Shown: positions 8,935 to 17,394, counted from the first letter of the stretch. The stretch is DNA of 64,000 bases from Amycolatopsis antarctica (GCF_002262875.1 NZ_NKYE01000005.1:1-64000), one strand, 5' to 3'. The notes: generated from the sequence alone by a model not told the origin. Numbers and translations are program-made.

Positions 8935-8940
8935 GACACT
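8935..8940 (+). promoter_or_regulatory. Candidate -10 box for leaderless ATG 8947
   Basis: GACACT 6 nt before ATG 8947; the downstream gene shows no ribosome binding site. Confidence 0.3.
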
Positions 8941-8946
8941 TCCGGT

Positions 8947-9297
8947 ATGAACGACACCCTGGTCACCGACCGCGCTCCCAGCGGCCGGAGCGCGCCCCTC
9001 GGACGCTTGGCCGCGGCCGCCCTCGGCGCGGGCACGGCACTGTTCGCCTGGCCGGTGCTCGCGTTCCTGCTGGTGGCGATCGTCGATGCGGTGCACGGCG
9101 ACCGATACGCCGGGGCGGCCCAGTTCGTGCTGATCATCTACGGCTTCTTCGGCTGGCCGGTGATCGCGGCGGTCGCTGCGGTACTCGGTGGTGCCTGCGG
9201 GACGCGCACCGGTGGCCGGGTGGCCGTACGGGGCCTGCTGCCGGTGGCCGCGGGTATCGCAGCGATGCTGGTGCTGACGCTGCTCGCCTCGAGCTGA
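8947..9297 (+). CDS. Small polytopic membrane protein
   Basis: Protein of 116 aa with four predicted helices (ALFAWPVLAFLLVAIV, FVLIIYGFFGWPVIAAVAAVL, LLPVAAGIAAMLVLTLLA and a shorter one). Family unknown. It resembles the preceding gene in size and topology and is likely its paralogue. ATG 8947 is preferred because a GACACT box lies 6 nt upstream; an ATG at 8911 would add 12 residues. It converges on the CPBP gene with only 8 nt between stops. Confidence 0.6.
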   Translation: MNDTLVTDRAPSGRSAPLGRLAAAALGAGTALFAWPVLAFLLVAIVDAVHGDRYAGAAQFVLIIYGFFGWPVIAAVAAVLGGACGTRTGGRVAVRGLLPVAAGIAAMLVLTLLASS

Positions 9298-9305
9298 GGC
9301 GTTCG

Positions 9306-10118
9306 TCAGGGCAGCCAGGACACCCGGCCGCGAAGCGCCGCGTACCCCACGAACGCGACGACGTCGAGCAGCGTGTGCGCCACCACCAGCGGCCAGAGCC
9401 GGTTGGTGCGCTGCCACACCCGGCCGAACACCAGCCCCATCACCAGGTTCCCGAGGAATCCGCCGAAGCCCTGGTACAGGTGGTACGAGCCGCGCAGGAT
9501 CGCGGCCAGCAACAGCGAGGAGTTCTCCTTCCAGCCCAGTTGCCGCAACCGGGTGAGGATGTAGCCGACGACCAGGATCTCCTCGGCGAAGGAGTTGCCG
9601 AACGCCGACAGCGTCAGGGTGATCGGCCGCCACCACGTCTGGTCCAAAGTGGACGGCTGAACGGCGAGGTTGAAGCCGAGCTTCCAGCCGAGGAAGTACA
9701 GCAGCAGCCCGGGAATGCCGATCAGCGCCGTCAGGCCGACGCCCCAGCGCACGTCGCGCATCCGGGCGCTGCGGTCCAGCCCGACCGAGGCCAGGCGCAT
9801 CCCGCCGCGCCAGAGCAGGTACACGCCGAGCGCGCCCCAGCCGAGGAGTTGCACGGTGCTCAGGAGCTGCTTGAGCAGATCGATCAGCCCGGCGGTCGCC
9901 TGTGGGACGTTGATCGCCACCTGCTGGTCGCCGAGCGGTTCCGGACGCAACAGTGAGTCCACAAGGGACAGCAGGCTGCGCATGCCGGAGAGGCCGAGCG
10001 TGATCGAGAAGACGATCACCAGCTCGATGGTGATCTCCCGCCGCCGCGCCGGATCCGTGACCACCTCCGGTTCGGCCGGACGGCCGGGGCGCAGCCAGGA
10101 TCGTGCGGCAGAGCTCAT
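9306..10118 (-). CDS. CPBP-family intramembrane protease homologue
   Basis: Polytopic protein of 270 aa. A charged N-terminus precedes about seven membrane helices. The C-terminal half carries the CPBP (CaaX protease / bacteriocin-processing, ABI) motifs: the paired glutamates in NSFAEEILVVGYIL, the histidine helix RGSYHLYQG and the AHTLLDVVAF motif. In the first motif the canonical EExxxR arginine is replaced by valine. The family cleaves within membranes or, in non-proteolytic members, has other roles. ATG 10118 is the first start and no other is better. Confidence 0.8.
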   Translation of the reverse strand: MSSAARSWLRPGRPAEPEVVTDPARRREITIELVIVFSITLGLSGMRSLLSLVDSLLRPEPLGDQQVAINVPQATAGLIDLLKQLLSTVQLLGWGALGVYLLWRGGMRLASVGLDRSARMRDVRWGVGLTALIGIPGLLLYFLGWKLGFNLAVQPSTLDQTWWRPITLTLSAFGNSFAEEILVVGYILTRLRQLGWKENSSLLLAAILRGSYHLYQGFGGFLGNLVMGLVFGRVWQRTNRLWPLVVAHTLLDVVAFVGYAALRGRVSWLP

Positions 10119-10141
10119 CTGCGCACGCTACCGCGCACGAT

Positions 10142-10147
10142 TACCGT
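10142..10147 (+). promoter_or_regulatory. -10 box of PPOX flavoprotein gene
   Basis: TACCGT 8 nt before ATG 10156 with no ribosome binding site in between, consistent with a leaderless or nearly leaderless transcript. Confidence 0.35.
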
Positions 10148-10155
10148 GACGAGTC

Positions 10156-10617
10156 ATGGCACGCAACATCGCAACCAACGACAAGGTGGACCGCGCGGGG
10201 CTGCTCGACTTCCTGAGCACGCGCCACCACGCCGTCCTCACCACGTTCCGCTCCGACGGGCGTCCGCAGCTCTCGCCGGTCACCAGCGGGGTCGACGCGG
10301 AGGGGCGGATCGTCATCGCCACCTACCCGAAACGCGCCAAGGTGGCCAACGTCCGGCGGGATCCGCGGGTGTCGGTCTGCATGCTCTCCGACGAGTGGGA
10401 CGGGCCGTGGGTTCAGGTCGACGGGCAGGCCGAGGTGCTGGACCTGCCCGAGGCGGTGGAGCCGCTCGTCGAGTACTTCCGCAGCATCTCCGGCGAGCAC
10501 CCGGACTGGGACGAGTACCGCCAGGCGATGCGCGAGCAGGGCAAGTCGCTGATCCGCGTCACCATCGAGCGCTGGGGCCCGGTGGCGACCGGCGGCTTCC
10601 CGCCCGAACTGGCCTGA
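10156..10617 (+). CDS. PPOX-class F420-dependent oxidoreductase
   Basis: Split-barrel flavoprotein-fold protein of 153 aa. The N-terminal LSTRHHAVLTTFRSDGRPQLSPVT, the YPKRAKVANVRRDPRVSV segment and WVQVDGQAEVLD are the signature of the actinobacterial PPOX-class F420 family (TIGR03618 type). It would bind F420 or a flavin and reduce an unknown small molecule in the cytoplasm. Length is normal for the family. It is convergent with the DUF2470 gene, with 24 nt between stops. Confidence 0.88.
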   Translation: MARNIATNDKVDRAGLLDFLSTRHHAVLTTFRSDGRPQLSPVTSGVDAEGRIVIATYPKRAKVANVRRDPRVSVCMLSDEWDGPWVQVDGQAEVLDLPEAVEPLVEYFRSISGEHPDWDEYRQAMREQGKSLIRVTIERWGPVATGGFPPELA

Positions 10618-10641
10618 CGGTCGCCTCGGCGATCGGCGGGC

Positions 10642-11427
10642 CTATGGGGTCTGGGCCAGGAACGGGCAGCCGAGCAGGCGCTGGAGCTGCATCGCGAGCT
10701 GCGGCGGGCTGTCCACCGGCCGGGAGAACGCCAGCCGGACGTCGTGGTCGCCGGAGGACGCCTCGACGCGCAGCCGCAGTCCGTAACGGTCCACGCCGAG
10801 CGGACGGACGTGCCCGTCCCGCAGATGCTCCGGGATGTGCAGGCTGAGCTGGTCGACGACGTCGGGGTGGTCGTCCTCCAGGTGGCGCAGCCACTGCGTC
10901 TCGTAGCCGTGGAACGGATCCGGGACGGCTCGGCTGAACGCCTGCGGTTGCAGGGAATGCGTGCCGTCGGCGTCGGCGATGACCAGTGAGATCGGGGTCA
11001 GCCGCAGAACGCTGAGGCCGTGTCCTACGTCGAGCAGGCGTTCGTCGGGCCGGATGTCGGCGATCGCCAGCGCCCGCGCGCGGGCCGCCCGGTCGTCGAG
11101 GACGCGCAGCCAGCCGGTGACCCAGAGCAGACCGCGAACCCGCTCGCGCAGGTCGAGCGGCGCCTCGTCGGTCAGCTCGAGCATGGCGGCGAACTCGCTG
11201 CTCTCGGCCTCCCTGGTGGCCACCGCGAGGTCGTTGTCCTCGGGCAGGACGACGCTGACGCTGCCGCTGGCGTGGACGTGCTGCAGAACTGGCCGGAACC
11301 GCATGCCGCCGAGGTCGGGCTGCGCGGCCGAGGGCATGATCGCCGCCGGTCCGCCACGGGTCGCGATGGTCTTGGCACGTTCGGCGGGACTCGGCGCCGG
11401 CGGACGGCGGGTCGGGGTCTCGGTCAC
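10642..11427 (-). CDS. DUF2470 domain protein, iron-regulated
   Basis: Soluble protein of 261 aa. The N-terminal PTPAERAKTIATRGG-like start and the C-terminal half (YETQWLRHLEDDHPDVVDQL, GVDRYGLRLRVE, VRLAFSRPVDSPPQLAMQL) match the DUF2470 family, related to the C-terminal domain of HugZ-type heme-utilisation proteins. GTG 11427 has GGAGGTGAG at 11431-11439. Directly upstream is a near-consensus IdeR/DtxR iron box overlapping the promoter region, so the gene is predicted to be repressed when iron is plentiful. A role in heme-iron use is therefore likely; the reaction is not known. Confidence 0.82.
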   Translation of the reverse strand: MTETPTRRPPAPSPAERAKTIATRGGPAAIMPSAAQPDLGGMRFRPVLQHVHASGSVSVVLPEDNDLAVATREAESSEFAAMLELTDEAPLDLRERVRGLLWVTGWLRVLDDRAARARALAIADIRPDERLLDVGHGLSVLRLTPISLVIADADGTHSLQPQAFSRAVPDPFHGYETQWLRHLEDDHPDVVDQLSLHIPEHLRDGHVRPLGVDRYGLRLRVEASSGDHDVRLAFSRPVDSPPQLAMQLQRLLGCPFLAQTP

Positions 11428-11442
11428 AGGCTCACCTCCAGG

Positions 11443-11461
11443 TTAGGTGAGGCTAACCTGG
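11443..11461. promoter_or_regulatory. IdeR/DtxR iron box
   Basis: TTAGGTGAGGCTAACCTGG matches the 19-bp consensus at 16 positions. It lies 15 bp before GTG 11427, just upstream of the ribosome binding site and over the likely -10 region of the DUF2470 gene, the classic arrangement for iron-dependent repression. Confidence 0.8.
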
Positions 11462-11597
11462 CTGGCGACGGCTGGGAAGACCGGGTAACGAAGGCAACAC
11501 TTTCGTCGACTAGCTCATGTGCGCCCGGATCGCCCGGGTCGCGTCGCCGTGCCCGGAACGGGCCGGGCGGGGCTCCGGCGGGTCGGAGGTAGTCACG

Positions 11598-13421
11598 GTG
11601 GAGACCGCCGATGCTGTCCTGAACAGCACGGACGAGCCGCCCGAGCCGCCCGCCCGGCAGGTCTGGTCCCCGAGCAGGCGCGCCCGCGTCGCGCTGCACG
11701 TCGCCTGGATCCTGCTGCTCGCCCTCGGCACCGTCGCCCGGATCGGCCGCTTCGGCTTCCATCCGACGGACCAGGGCTTCATGCTCGCGCAGAGCTGGCG
11801 AGTGCTGCACGGGGAAATTCCGCACACCGACATCATCTCCGCCCGGCCGCTTGCCTCCGCGATCCTGCACACCGTCGACTTCGCGCTGCCCGGCCCGCTG
11901 TTCGCCGGTTCCGGACTGCTCAGCATGGTCGAGATCATCCTGGCCACCATGGCCGTCGCCGTGCTGGTCACCCGCAGGCCGGTACTGACCTGGGGCCCGC
12001 TGCTGACCGCACTGGTCGCCGCCTCGGCGCTGCTCAGCCTCAACTCGTTCCCGTTGATGGCCTGGCACACCATCGACGGCATCGCGCTGGTCGCCTGCGG
12101 GGCCTGGGCGCTGGACGCCGGCCTGCGGTCCGGGAAGGCGTTCCCGCGACGGGCCGGGCTGTTCATGTTCGGCGTGGCAGTGTTCGCCAAGCAGAGTTTC
12201 GCGCCGGTGGTGGCGTTCGGCGTGCTCTGGCTGCTGCTGCACCCGGCGACCAGGGCCGGGGCGCTGCGCACCGTCCGGTGGTGGCGGCGGACCGTGGTGG
12301 ATCTGTTGTGGCTGGGCGCTTTCCCGCTCACCTACGTCGCCGTGGTCACCCTCGACGGCGGCTTCGCCGCGATGGCCGACCAGCTCACCGGCGGCATCCC
12401 CGCCGACGGGGAACGGCTGGCGCTGCTGTGGCTGGACGATCCGAGCGCGCTCACCCGGGAGCCGGCCGCGAACATCGGCCTGTTCGCCGTGGTCGCCGCG
12501 GCGTTGATCCTGGTGCGCCTGCTGCGCGACCGGCTGGGTCGTATCGCGATCGCCGCCGACGTACTGCTCGTACTGATCGGCACGGTGGTGGTGATCGGCA
12601 CGGTGGTGGACGGGGAGGCGTTCGCTCCCTCGCGGTGGGCGGACGTGCTGTGGTGGCTGACGCTGCCCGCCATCCTCGTCAACTGGGTGACCGTGCGGCG
12701 GGTGGTCCTGCCGGTGCTGTTCGTGCCCGCGCTGGGTTTCATGGTCAGCCTGTCGTGGGGGCAGGACACGCCGACGCTGGCCGCCGGCAGCCTCGCACTG
12801 GCGACCGTCGTGCTGATCGCGCAACGTGGCGCGCGACCGGTACCGAGCCCGCGCCGCCGCCGCGAGTGGCTGGTCGCTTCCACCGCCGTGGGCCTGGCCG
12901 TGCTGCTGGGGACCGGGCTGTTCGTCACCCGGCACCACGACAACAACCCGTACCTGGACGTCTCGCAGGACCGGCTCACCGAGGATCTGGGCACGGTGAC
13001 GCCCTCGCTGCGCTGGATCCGGACCAACCCGAGCACGGCGAAGTACATCGGGCAGCTCGGCGACTGCATCGAACGCTTCCCGGCGGCGCGGGTGGCGGCG
13101 CTGCCGGACAACCCGTTCGCCTACCCGGCGTTCGGCGTGCGCAACCCGTTCCCGCTGGAGTGGCCGCTGCTGTACGAGCTGGTGGGCGACTCGCGGCAGC
13201 GGATGCTCGACACCGCCGACCGGCTCTCCCGCGAGGGCGGCTACCTGGTGCTGTTCGAGACGGTCAACCCCGACGTGCTGTCCGCGGGCGGACCGGTGCC
13301 CGACGAGGTCGCGCCCGGAACGCCCGCGTACGACCGCACCGGGCTGAGTGCCGAACTGGACGCCCGCCTCACCGGAACACCGGTCACCTGCGGCAGTTTC
13401 GTCGGCAAGTGGGCCCCCTGA
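11598..13421 (+). CDS. GT-C-like polytopic membrane protein
   Basis: Protein of 607 aa with around 11 membrane helices followed by a C-terminal outer domain of about 150 residues. Near the first helix is the acidic loop HPTDQGFMLAQSWRVLHGEI ending in PHTDII, a layout typical of GT-C lipid-linked-sugar glycosyltransferases, where the loop Asp is catalytic. The family is not recognised with certainty and the sugar donor is unknown. GTG 11598 is chosen for the GGAGG at 11585-11589. The C-terminal domain has a cysteine pair (GDCIERFP, VTCGSF). Confidence 0.6.
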   Translation: METADAVLNSTDEPPEPPARQVWSPSRRARVALHVAWILLLALGTVARIGRFGFHPTDQGFMLAQSWRVLHGEIPHTDIISARPLASAILHTVDFALPGPLFAGSGLLSMVEIILATMAVAVLVTRRPVLTWGPLLTALVAASALLSLNSFPLMAWHTIDGIALVACGAWALDAGLRSGKAFPRRAGLFMFGVAVFAKQSFAPVVAFGVLWLLLHPATRAGALRTVRWWRRTVVDLLWLGAFPLTYVAVVTLDGGFAAMADQLTGGIPADGERLALLWLDDPSALTREPAANIGLFAVVAAALILVRLLRDRLGRIAIAADVLLVLIGTVVVIGTVVDGEAFAPSRWADVLWWLTLPAILVNWVTVRRVVLPVLFVPALGFMVSLSWGQDTPTLAAGSLALATVVLIAQRGARPVPSPRRRREWLVASTAVGLAVLLGTGLFVTRHHDNNPYLDVSQDRLTEDLGTVTPSLRWIRTNPSTAKYIGQLGDCIERFPAARVAALPDNPFAYPAFGVRNPFPLEWPLLYELVGDSRQRMLDTADRLSREGGYLVLFETVNPDVLSAGGPVPDEVAPGTPAYDRTGLSAELDARLTGTPVTCGSFVGKWAP

Positions 13422-13437
13422 GCCGGGCTCGGCCCGT

Positions 13438-14610
13438 TCAGCCCTTCGGCCCGCGCCCCGACCACGTCCACGCGTAACCGGCGTCCTCGGCGGCGTCCGC
13501 GGCCTCGCCCAGATCCAGCGGGGCGAAGGTGTCGACCATGACGGCGGTCTCGTCGAAGTAGTCCGCGCCGATCGAGGCCTCCGCCGCACCGGGCTGCGGT
13601 CCGTGGGTGAAACCGCTGGGGTGCAAGGAAAGCGAGCCGACGCCGATGCCGGAGCCCTTGCGTGCCTCGTAGTTGCCGCGGACGTAGAACATCAGTTCGT
13701 CCGAGTCGACGTTGGCGTGGTTGTACGGCACCGGAATCGACTCGGGGTGGTAGTCGACCTTGCGCGGGCAGAACGAGCAGACCACGAAGTTGGGGCCCTC
13801 GAACGTCTGGTGCACCGGCGGCGGCTGGTGCACCCGACCGGTGATCGGCTCGAAGTCGTCGATGTTGAACGCCCACGGGTACAGGCAGCCGTCCCAGCCG
13901 ACCACGTCGAACGGGTGGTTCGCGTAGGTGTAGCGGGTCAGCCCTGCGCGGTGCCGGACCAGCACGTCGACATCGGTGCCCTCGGCGAGTATCGGCTCGG
14001 TCGGCCCGCGCAGATCGCGTTCGCAGTACGGCGAGTGCTCCAGGAACTGCCCCTTCGCCGAGAGGTACCGCTTCGGCGGCCCGATGTGCCCGCGCGCCTC
14101 CAGGATCAGCAGCGTCAGCTCGCCGTCCGGGACGACCCGATAGGTGCACGAGGTGGGGATGACGAGGTAGTCCCCGTCGCCGACGGTCAGCGCGCCGTAG
14201 ATCGTCTCCACGGTCCCGCTGCCGCCCTGGACGTAGAACAGCTCGTCGCCCGCCGCGTTGCGGTAGAGCGGGCTCGGCGCGGTGGCCTTGGCGAAGGCGA
14301 TGGTGACGTCGTTGTTGCCGAACAGCCTGCGCCGGTCGGTGACCGCGTCGGCGCCGTCGCCGAACTTCAGGTCCTGGCTGCGGTACGCGCGCGGCTTGAG
14401 CGGGTGGTTCGGGGTGAGGCCGCCGCGCTCGTCCGGCACCGCGACGGCGTCGACGATCGCGGTCGGCAGGTACCGGTGGTAGAGCAGGGCCGAGTCGGCG
14501 GAGAAACCCTCGACACCCATCAGCTCCTCCGCGTACAGGCCGCCCTCCGGCGAGCGGAACTGCGTGTGCCGCTTGTGCGGAATCGAGCCGACCTGGCGGT
14601 AGTGAGGCAC
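13438..14610 (-). CDS. hmgA: Homogentisate 1,2-dioxygenase
   Basis: Enzyme of 390 aa opening the aromatic ring of homogentisate to maleylacetoacetate in tyrosine/phenylalanine breakdown. Recognised from the whole-length pattern: LFGNNDVTIAF, ANHPFDVVGWDG, FEGPNFVVCSFCPRKVDYHP, and the metal-binding region near PYNHANVDSDELMFY and LHPSGFTHGPQPGAAEAS, where His/Glu ligands bind Fe(II). GTG 14610 follows GGAGGAG at 14613-14619. No maleylacetoacetate isomerase or fumarylacetoacetase lies beside it. It is divergent from a two-gene unit encoding an unknown protein and an IclR regulator. Confidence 0.95.
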   Translation of the reverse strand: MPHYRQVGSIPHKRHTQFRSPEGGLYAEELMGVEGFSADSALLYHRYLPTAIVDAVAVPDERGGLTPNHPLKPRAYRSQDLKFGDGADAVTDRRRLFGNNDVTIAFAKATAPSPLYRNAAGDELFYVQGGSGTVETIYGALTVGDGDYLVIPTSCTYRVVPDGELTLLILEARGHIGPPKRYLSAKGQFLEHSPYCERDLRGPTEPILAEGTDVDVLVRHRAGLTRYTYANHPFDVVGWDGCLYPWAFNIDDFEPITGRVHQPPPVHQTFEGPNFVVCSFCPRKVDYHPESIPVPYNHANVDSDELMFYVRGNYEARKGSGIGVGSLSLHPSGFTHGPQPGAAEASIGADYFDETAVMVDTFAPLDLGEAADAAEDAGYAWTWSGRGPKG

Positions 14611-14627
14611 CTGCTCCTCCTTCGGCG

Positions 14628-14658
14628 GCGAACGCGACCGGTCCGAAAAAGCGTTCGC
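14628..14658. promoter_or_regulatory. Inverted repeat in the hmgA divergent promoter region
   Basis: GCGAACGC (14628-14635) and GCGTTCGC (14651-14658) form an 8-bp inverted repeat, centres 23 bp apart, in the 87-bp gap between hmgA and the divergent operon that encodes an IclR-type regulator. It is a candidate operator for that regulator. Confidence 0.4.
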
Positions 14659-14685
14659 TGTGCGGACAGTTTTGTTCTCATGTCG

Positions 14686-14691
14686 TACGCT
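14686..14691 (+). promoter_or_regulatory. -10 box of a leaderless transcript
   Basis: TACGCT exactly 6 nt before GTG 14698; no ribosome binding site lies between. Confidence 0.5.
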
Positions 14692-14697
14692 ACTAGC

Positions 14698-15570
14698 GTG
14701 TCAGTCGTGTCAAGCGCTGTGGAACTCACCCCACCCGGCCCTCGTGGAACCCCGCCCCTGTTCGCGCGGCTCGTCGACGACTCGGCGTTGTTCCCGCCGG
14801 GGACGGCGGCGATGCCCGAAGCACTGCGGGCCCACTACGAGATCCGCGGGGGTGAACACGAGGGCATACTCGGCCTCTTCCTCTGCCAGGCATCGCGCCT
14901 GCCCGAGCTGATCACCGAGCTGATCAAGATCAAGCCGGCGAAACCGCTGCCGTTGTCGCTGATCATCGACACCGGTCTCGGCGGTGTGCCGAAGGCGATC
15001 TCCATCGTCGAGTCGCGCACCGAGCTGCTGGCGCTGCGCATGGTCGAGATGCCCGCCCCCTCGGACGTCGACGAGGTGTGGCTGGAGCGCGTCTCCGAGT
15101 TCGTGCCGGAGGACGTCATCCGGGTCGTCGAGCCGCGCCGCGGTGTCGGCTGGCTGGACGGTGTGCGGCGGGTGATCGAGCACGGGAGCTGGCCGAAGAT
15201 CCGCTGCGGCGGCCTTTCCAACGAGAACTTCCCCAGCGTCGACGAGGTCGCCGACTTCCTCTCGGTCATCTCCAGCGCGTCCGGGGCGTCGTTCAAGGCC
15301 ACGAACAGCCTGCACCGGGCCGTTCGGCACACCACCGACGCCGGTTTCGTCCACCACGGCTTCCTTAACCTGCTCGTCGCCTCGGCGCGCTGCCTGTCCG
15401 GCAAGGACGTGCGGGAGGCGCTGGAGTCCACCGACGGTCCCGTGCTGGCCGCCGAGGCGAGCGCACTGTCCGAGCAGGCGGCGAAATCCGTGCGCTCGAT
15501 GTTCGCCTCCTACGCCTCGGCCACCTTCGACGAGCCGGTCGCGGACCTCGGGGAACTCGGACTGCTGTGA
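14698..15570 (+). CDS. Conserved protein next to hmgA, function unknown
   Basis: Soluble protein of 290 aa with no recognised family. The first half alternates short strands and helices (LFARLVDDSALFPPG, LPLSLIIDTGLGG) and the second contains WPKIRCGGLSNENFPS, SSASGASFKATNSLHRAVRH and HHGFLNLLVA. The strand-helix alternation, the lone K in SFKATNSLH and the R in KIRCGG are compatible with a TIM-barrel-like fold, but this is a guess. GTG 14698 lies 6 nt after a TACGCT box. The stop overlaps the IclR gene start (GTGA), so the two are coupled and divergent from hmgA. Confidence 0.7.
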   Translation: MSVVSSAVELTPPGPRGTPPLFARLVDDSALFPPGTAAMPEALRAHYEIRGGEHEGILGLFLCQASRLPELITELIKIKPAKPLPLSLIIDTGLGGVPKAISIVESRTELLALRMVEMPAPSDVDEVWLERVSEFVPEDVIRVVEPRRGVGWLDGVRRVIEHGSWPKIRCGGLSNENFPSVDEVADFLSVISSASGASFKATNSLHRAVRHTTDAGFVHHGFLNLLVASARCLSGKDVREALESTDGPVLAAEASALSEQAAKSVRSMFASYASATFDEPVADLGELGLL

Positions 15571-16205
15571 GCCGGGAGAGCTCGCTGACGCTGGATCGCG
15601 GGCTCGCGCTGTTGCAGGCCGTCGCGGACGCGGGCGGGGACGCGGCCACCATTTCGGAGCTCGCGGTAACCATCGGCGCCAGCCGCGCGGCCGTCTACCG
15701 CTTGCTGGTGCCGTTGTCCGACCGTGGCCTGGTCTGGCGGGACGGCAGCAAGGTACGGCTCGGCGTCGGTGTGCTCCGGCTGGCGGGGCAGGTGCTGCCG
15801 CAGTTGCGTCAGGCCGCGCAGCCGGTGCTGCGCGAGCTCGCCGAGTCGGTGGGCGCCACGGCGCACCTCTCCGTCGCGGAGGGCGACACCGCGCAGGCCG
15901 TGGCCGTCGTCGAGCCGAGCTGGACGAGCTTCCACGTCGGCTACCGGGTCGGCACCCGGCATCCGCTGGCGCGGGGAGCGGCGGGCAAGGCGATGACCCT
16001 GCGGCCCGGTGGCAAGGCCTGGGTGTCGACCTCGGGGGAGCTACAGGCCGGCGCCTCGGGCGTCGCGGCGCCCGTCCGCGGGGTCCCCGGTCTGCGGGCG
16101 AGCGTGGGCGTGGTGTCGCTGTCGGCGCTGGTCGCCGACGAGGTCGGCCCCCGGGTCGTCGCGGCCGCGTCGGCACTGACCGACGCGCTGGGCCGACTGG
16201 GCTGA
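15567..16205 (+). CDS. IclR-family transcriptional regulator (short)
   Basis: Protein of 212 aa. Residues 7-68 form the winged helix-turn-helix (LDRGLALLQAVADAGG, ISELAVTIGASRAAVYRLLVPL), followed by an IclR effector domain (AAQPVLRELAESVGATAHLSV, HPLARGAAGKAMT). It is some 40 residues shorter than typical IclR proteins; the middle of the effector domain is compressed, with no full ligand-loop region visible. It starts within the stop of the previous gene. Its place beside hmgA suggests control of homogentisate catabolism, which is inference. Confidence 0.85.
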   Translation: MSRESSLTLDRGLALLQAVADAGGDAATISELAVTIGASRAAVYRLLVPLSDRGLVWRDGSKVRLGVGVLRLAGQVLPQLRQAAQPVLRELAESVGATAHLSVAEGDTAQAVAVVEPSWTSFHVGYRVGTRHPLARGAAGKAMTLRPGGKAWVSTSGELQAGASGVAAPVRGVPGLRASVGVVSLSALVADEVGPRVVAAASALTDALGRLG

Positions 16206-16243
16206 CCGCCGCCGGTCACCGTGCGGCTGGCCGTGGGCTGTCC

Positions 16244-16249
16244 TAGCGT
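16244..16249 (+). promoter_or_regulatory. -10 box before ATG 16258
   Basis: TAGCGT 8 nt before the start codon, with no ribosome binding site, consistent with leaderless transcription. Confidence 0.35.
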
Positions 16250-16257
16250 GACCGTGT

Positions 16258-16650
16258 ATGGGAGCGACTCCGACGAAGCCCGGTGCGGTGAGTACCCCGT
16301 TCTGGGCGCTGCGGATCACGGCGACGTTGACCACCGTTGTGCTGATCGCGCAGTTCGTCACGGCGGGCGGGCTGCTGACGGGCGAGAACAGTGTCGAGGA
16401 CCTGCACGCCGCGGGGGCGATCGCGCTGCACGTCCTGGCCGGCCTGCAGACGGTCGCGGCGGCCCTGGTGTGGCGGTCTGGTGGCCCGTGGTGGCCGGCC
16501 GCGCTGAGCGTCGCGGCGTTCGCGCTGAGCTTCGTTCAGGCCTCGGTGGGCGAGACGAGTGGCCTCGCGGTGCACGTCCCGCTGGCTTCGCTGCTGGTGA
16601 TCCTGACGGTCTGGGTGCTCGCCTGGTCCTGGTCCCGCCGCCCCGGCTGA
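16258..16650 (+). CDS. Four-helix membrane protein
   Basis: Protein of 130 aa with four hydrophobic helices. The second contains two histidines 8 residues apart (DLHAAGAIALHVLAGLQ) and the fourth begins near VHVPLAS. Such placement of histidines resembles small heme-binding or CtaA-like four-helix proteins, but no family can be assigned. It converges on the GDT1-family gene with 25 nt between stops. Confidence 0.6.
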   Translation: MGATPTKPGAVSTPFWALRITATLTTVVLIAQFVTAGGLLTGENSVEDLHAAGAIALHVLAGLQTVAAALVWRSGGPWWPAALSVAAFALSFVQASVGETSGLAVHVPLASLLVILTVWVLAWSWSRRPG

Positions 16651-16675
16651 GCCGCCTCGCCCGGGACAGGCGCGA

Positions 16676-17275
16676 TCAACTGATCGTCTGCCACAGCGCG
16701 AAGAGGGCGAAAGCGCCGAAGGCGAACCCGGCCACACGCTGCAGCAGCTTCGGCCGCAGCCTGCCGCGGACCTTGCTGCCGATGAACACGGCCAGCCCGG
16801 CGACCACGACCAGCGCCAGGAAGGCGCCGATACCGACGGCCACCGGCTGCCCGTAGCGGGCGGTCAGTCCGGCCGTGGCGAGCTGGGAGGCGTCACCCCA
16901 CTCGGCGGCGAACAGGACGCCGAACGAGGTCAGCGCCGAGCGGATGAAGGTGGCCGGTCCGGCACCGGAGCGGGAGGCGTCCTCGCCGCTCGCGTCCTCG
17001 GGACGGAAACCCTCGCGCAGCAGCATGAACGCGCCGATGCCGAACATCACGGCCACGACGGCCGAGACCACCGAGTCGGGAAGTAGCGTCAGCGCGCTGC
17101 CGAATGCCACGGCGATGACGCACTGGATGGCGAACGCGGCGCATACGCCCAGGAATACCGGAATCGCCCGGAAACGGGTGGTCAGGACCAGCGTGGCGAC
17201 CATCGTCTTGTCCGGCAGTTCGGCGACGAGGATCAGCGCGAACGTGCTGGCCAGAGCCACAAGTGCGGTAGACAT
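16676..17275 (-). CDS. TMEM165/GDT1 family cation exporter
   Basis: Membrane protein of 199 aa with six or seven helices arranged as two inverted halves. Each half carries the family signature: AELPDKT in the first helix and AEWGDASQ in the second half, the E-x-G-D-(K/R)-(T/S)-like motifs that bind Ca/Mn. Family members (UPF0016, MneA) export Mn2+ or exchange Ca2+/Mn2+ for protons. ATG 17275 (MSTALVAL) starts immediately before helix 1. No Mn riboswitch is visible upstream. Confidence 0.88.
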   Translation of the reverse strand: MSTALVALASTFALILVAELPDKTMVATLVLTTRFRAIPVFLGVCAAFAIQCVIAVAFGSALTLLPDSVVSAVVAVMFGIGAFMLLREGFRPEDASGEDASRSGAGPATFIRSALTSFGVLFAAEWGDASQLATAGLTARYGQPVAVGIGAFLALVVVAGLAVFIGSKVRGRLRPKLLQRVAGFAFGAFALFALWQTIS

Positions 17276-17394
17276 CCCGGATTCACTCCCCTTCGCCCCA
17301 ACAATAGGGAGGAATGTGGGGGCGCACCAGGGAATCGGAATTGCGAATCGGGGGTTTTGGTCGCCTGCGCGGCTTATTCTGGTGACGCCGGATA

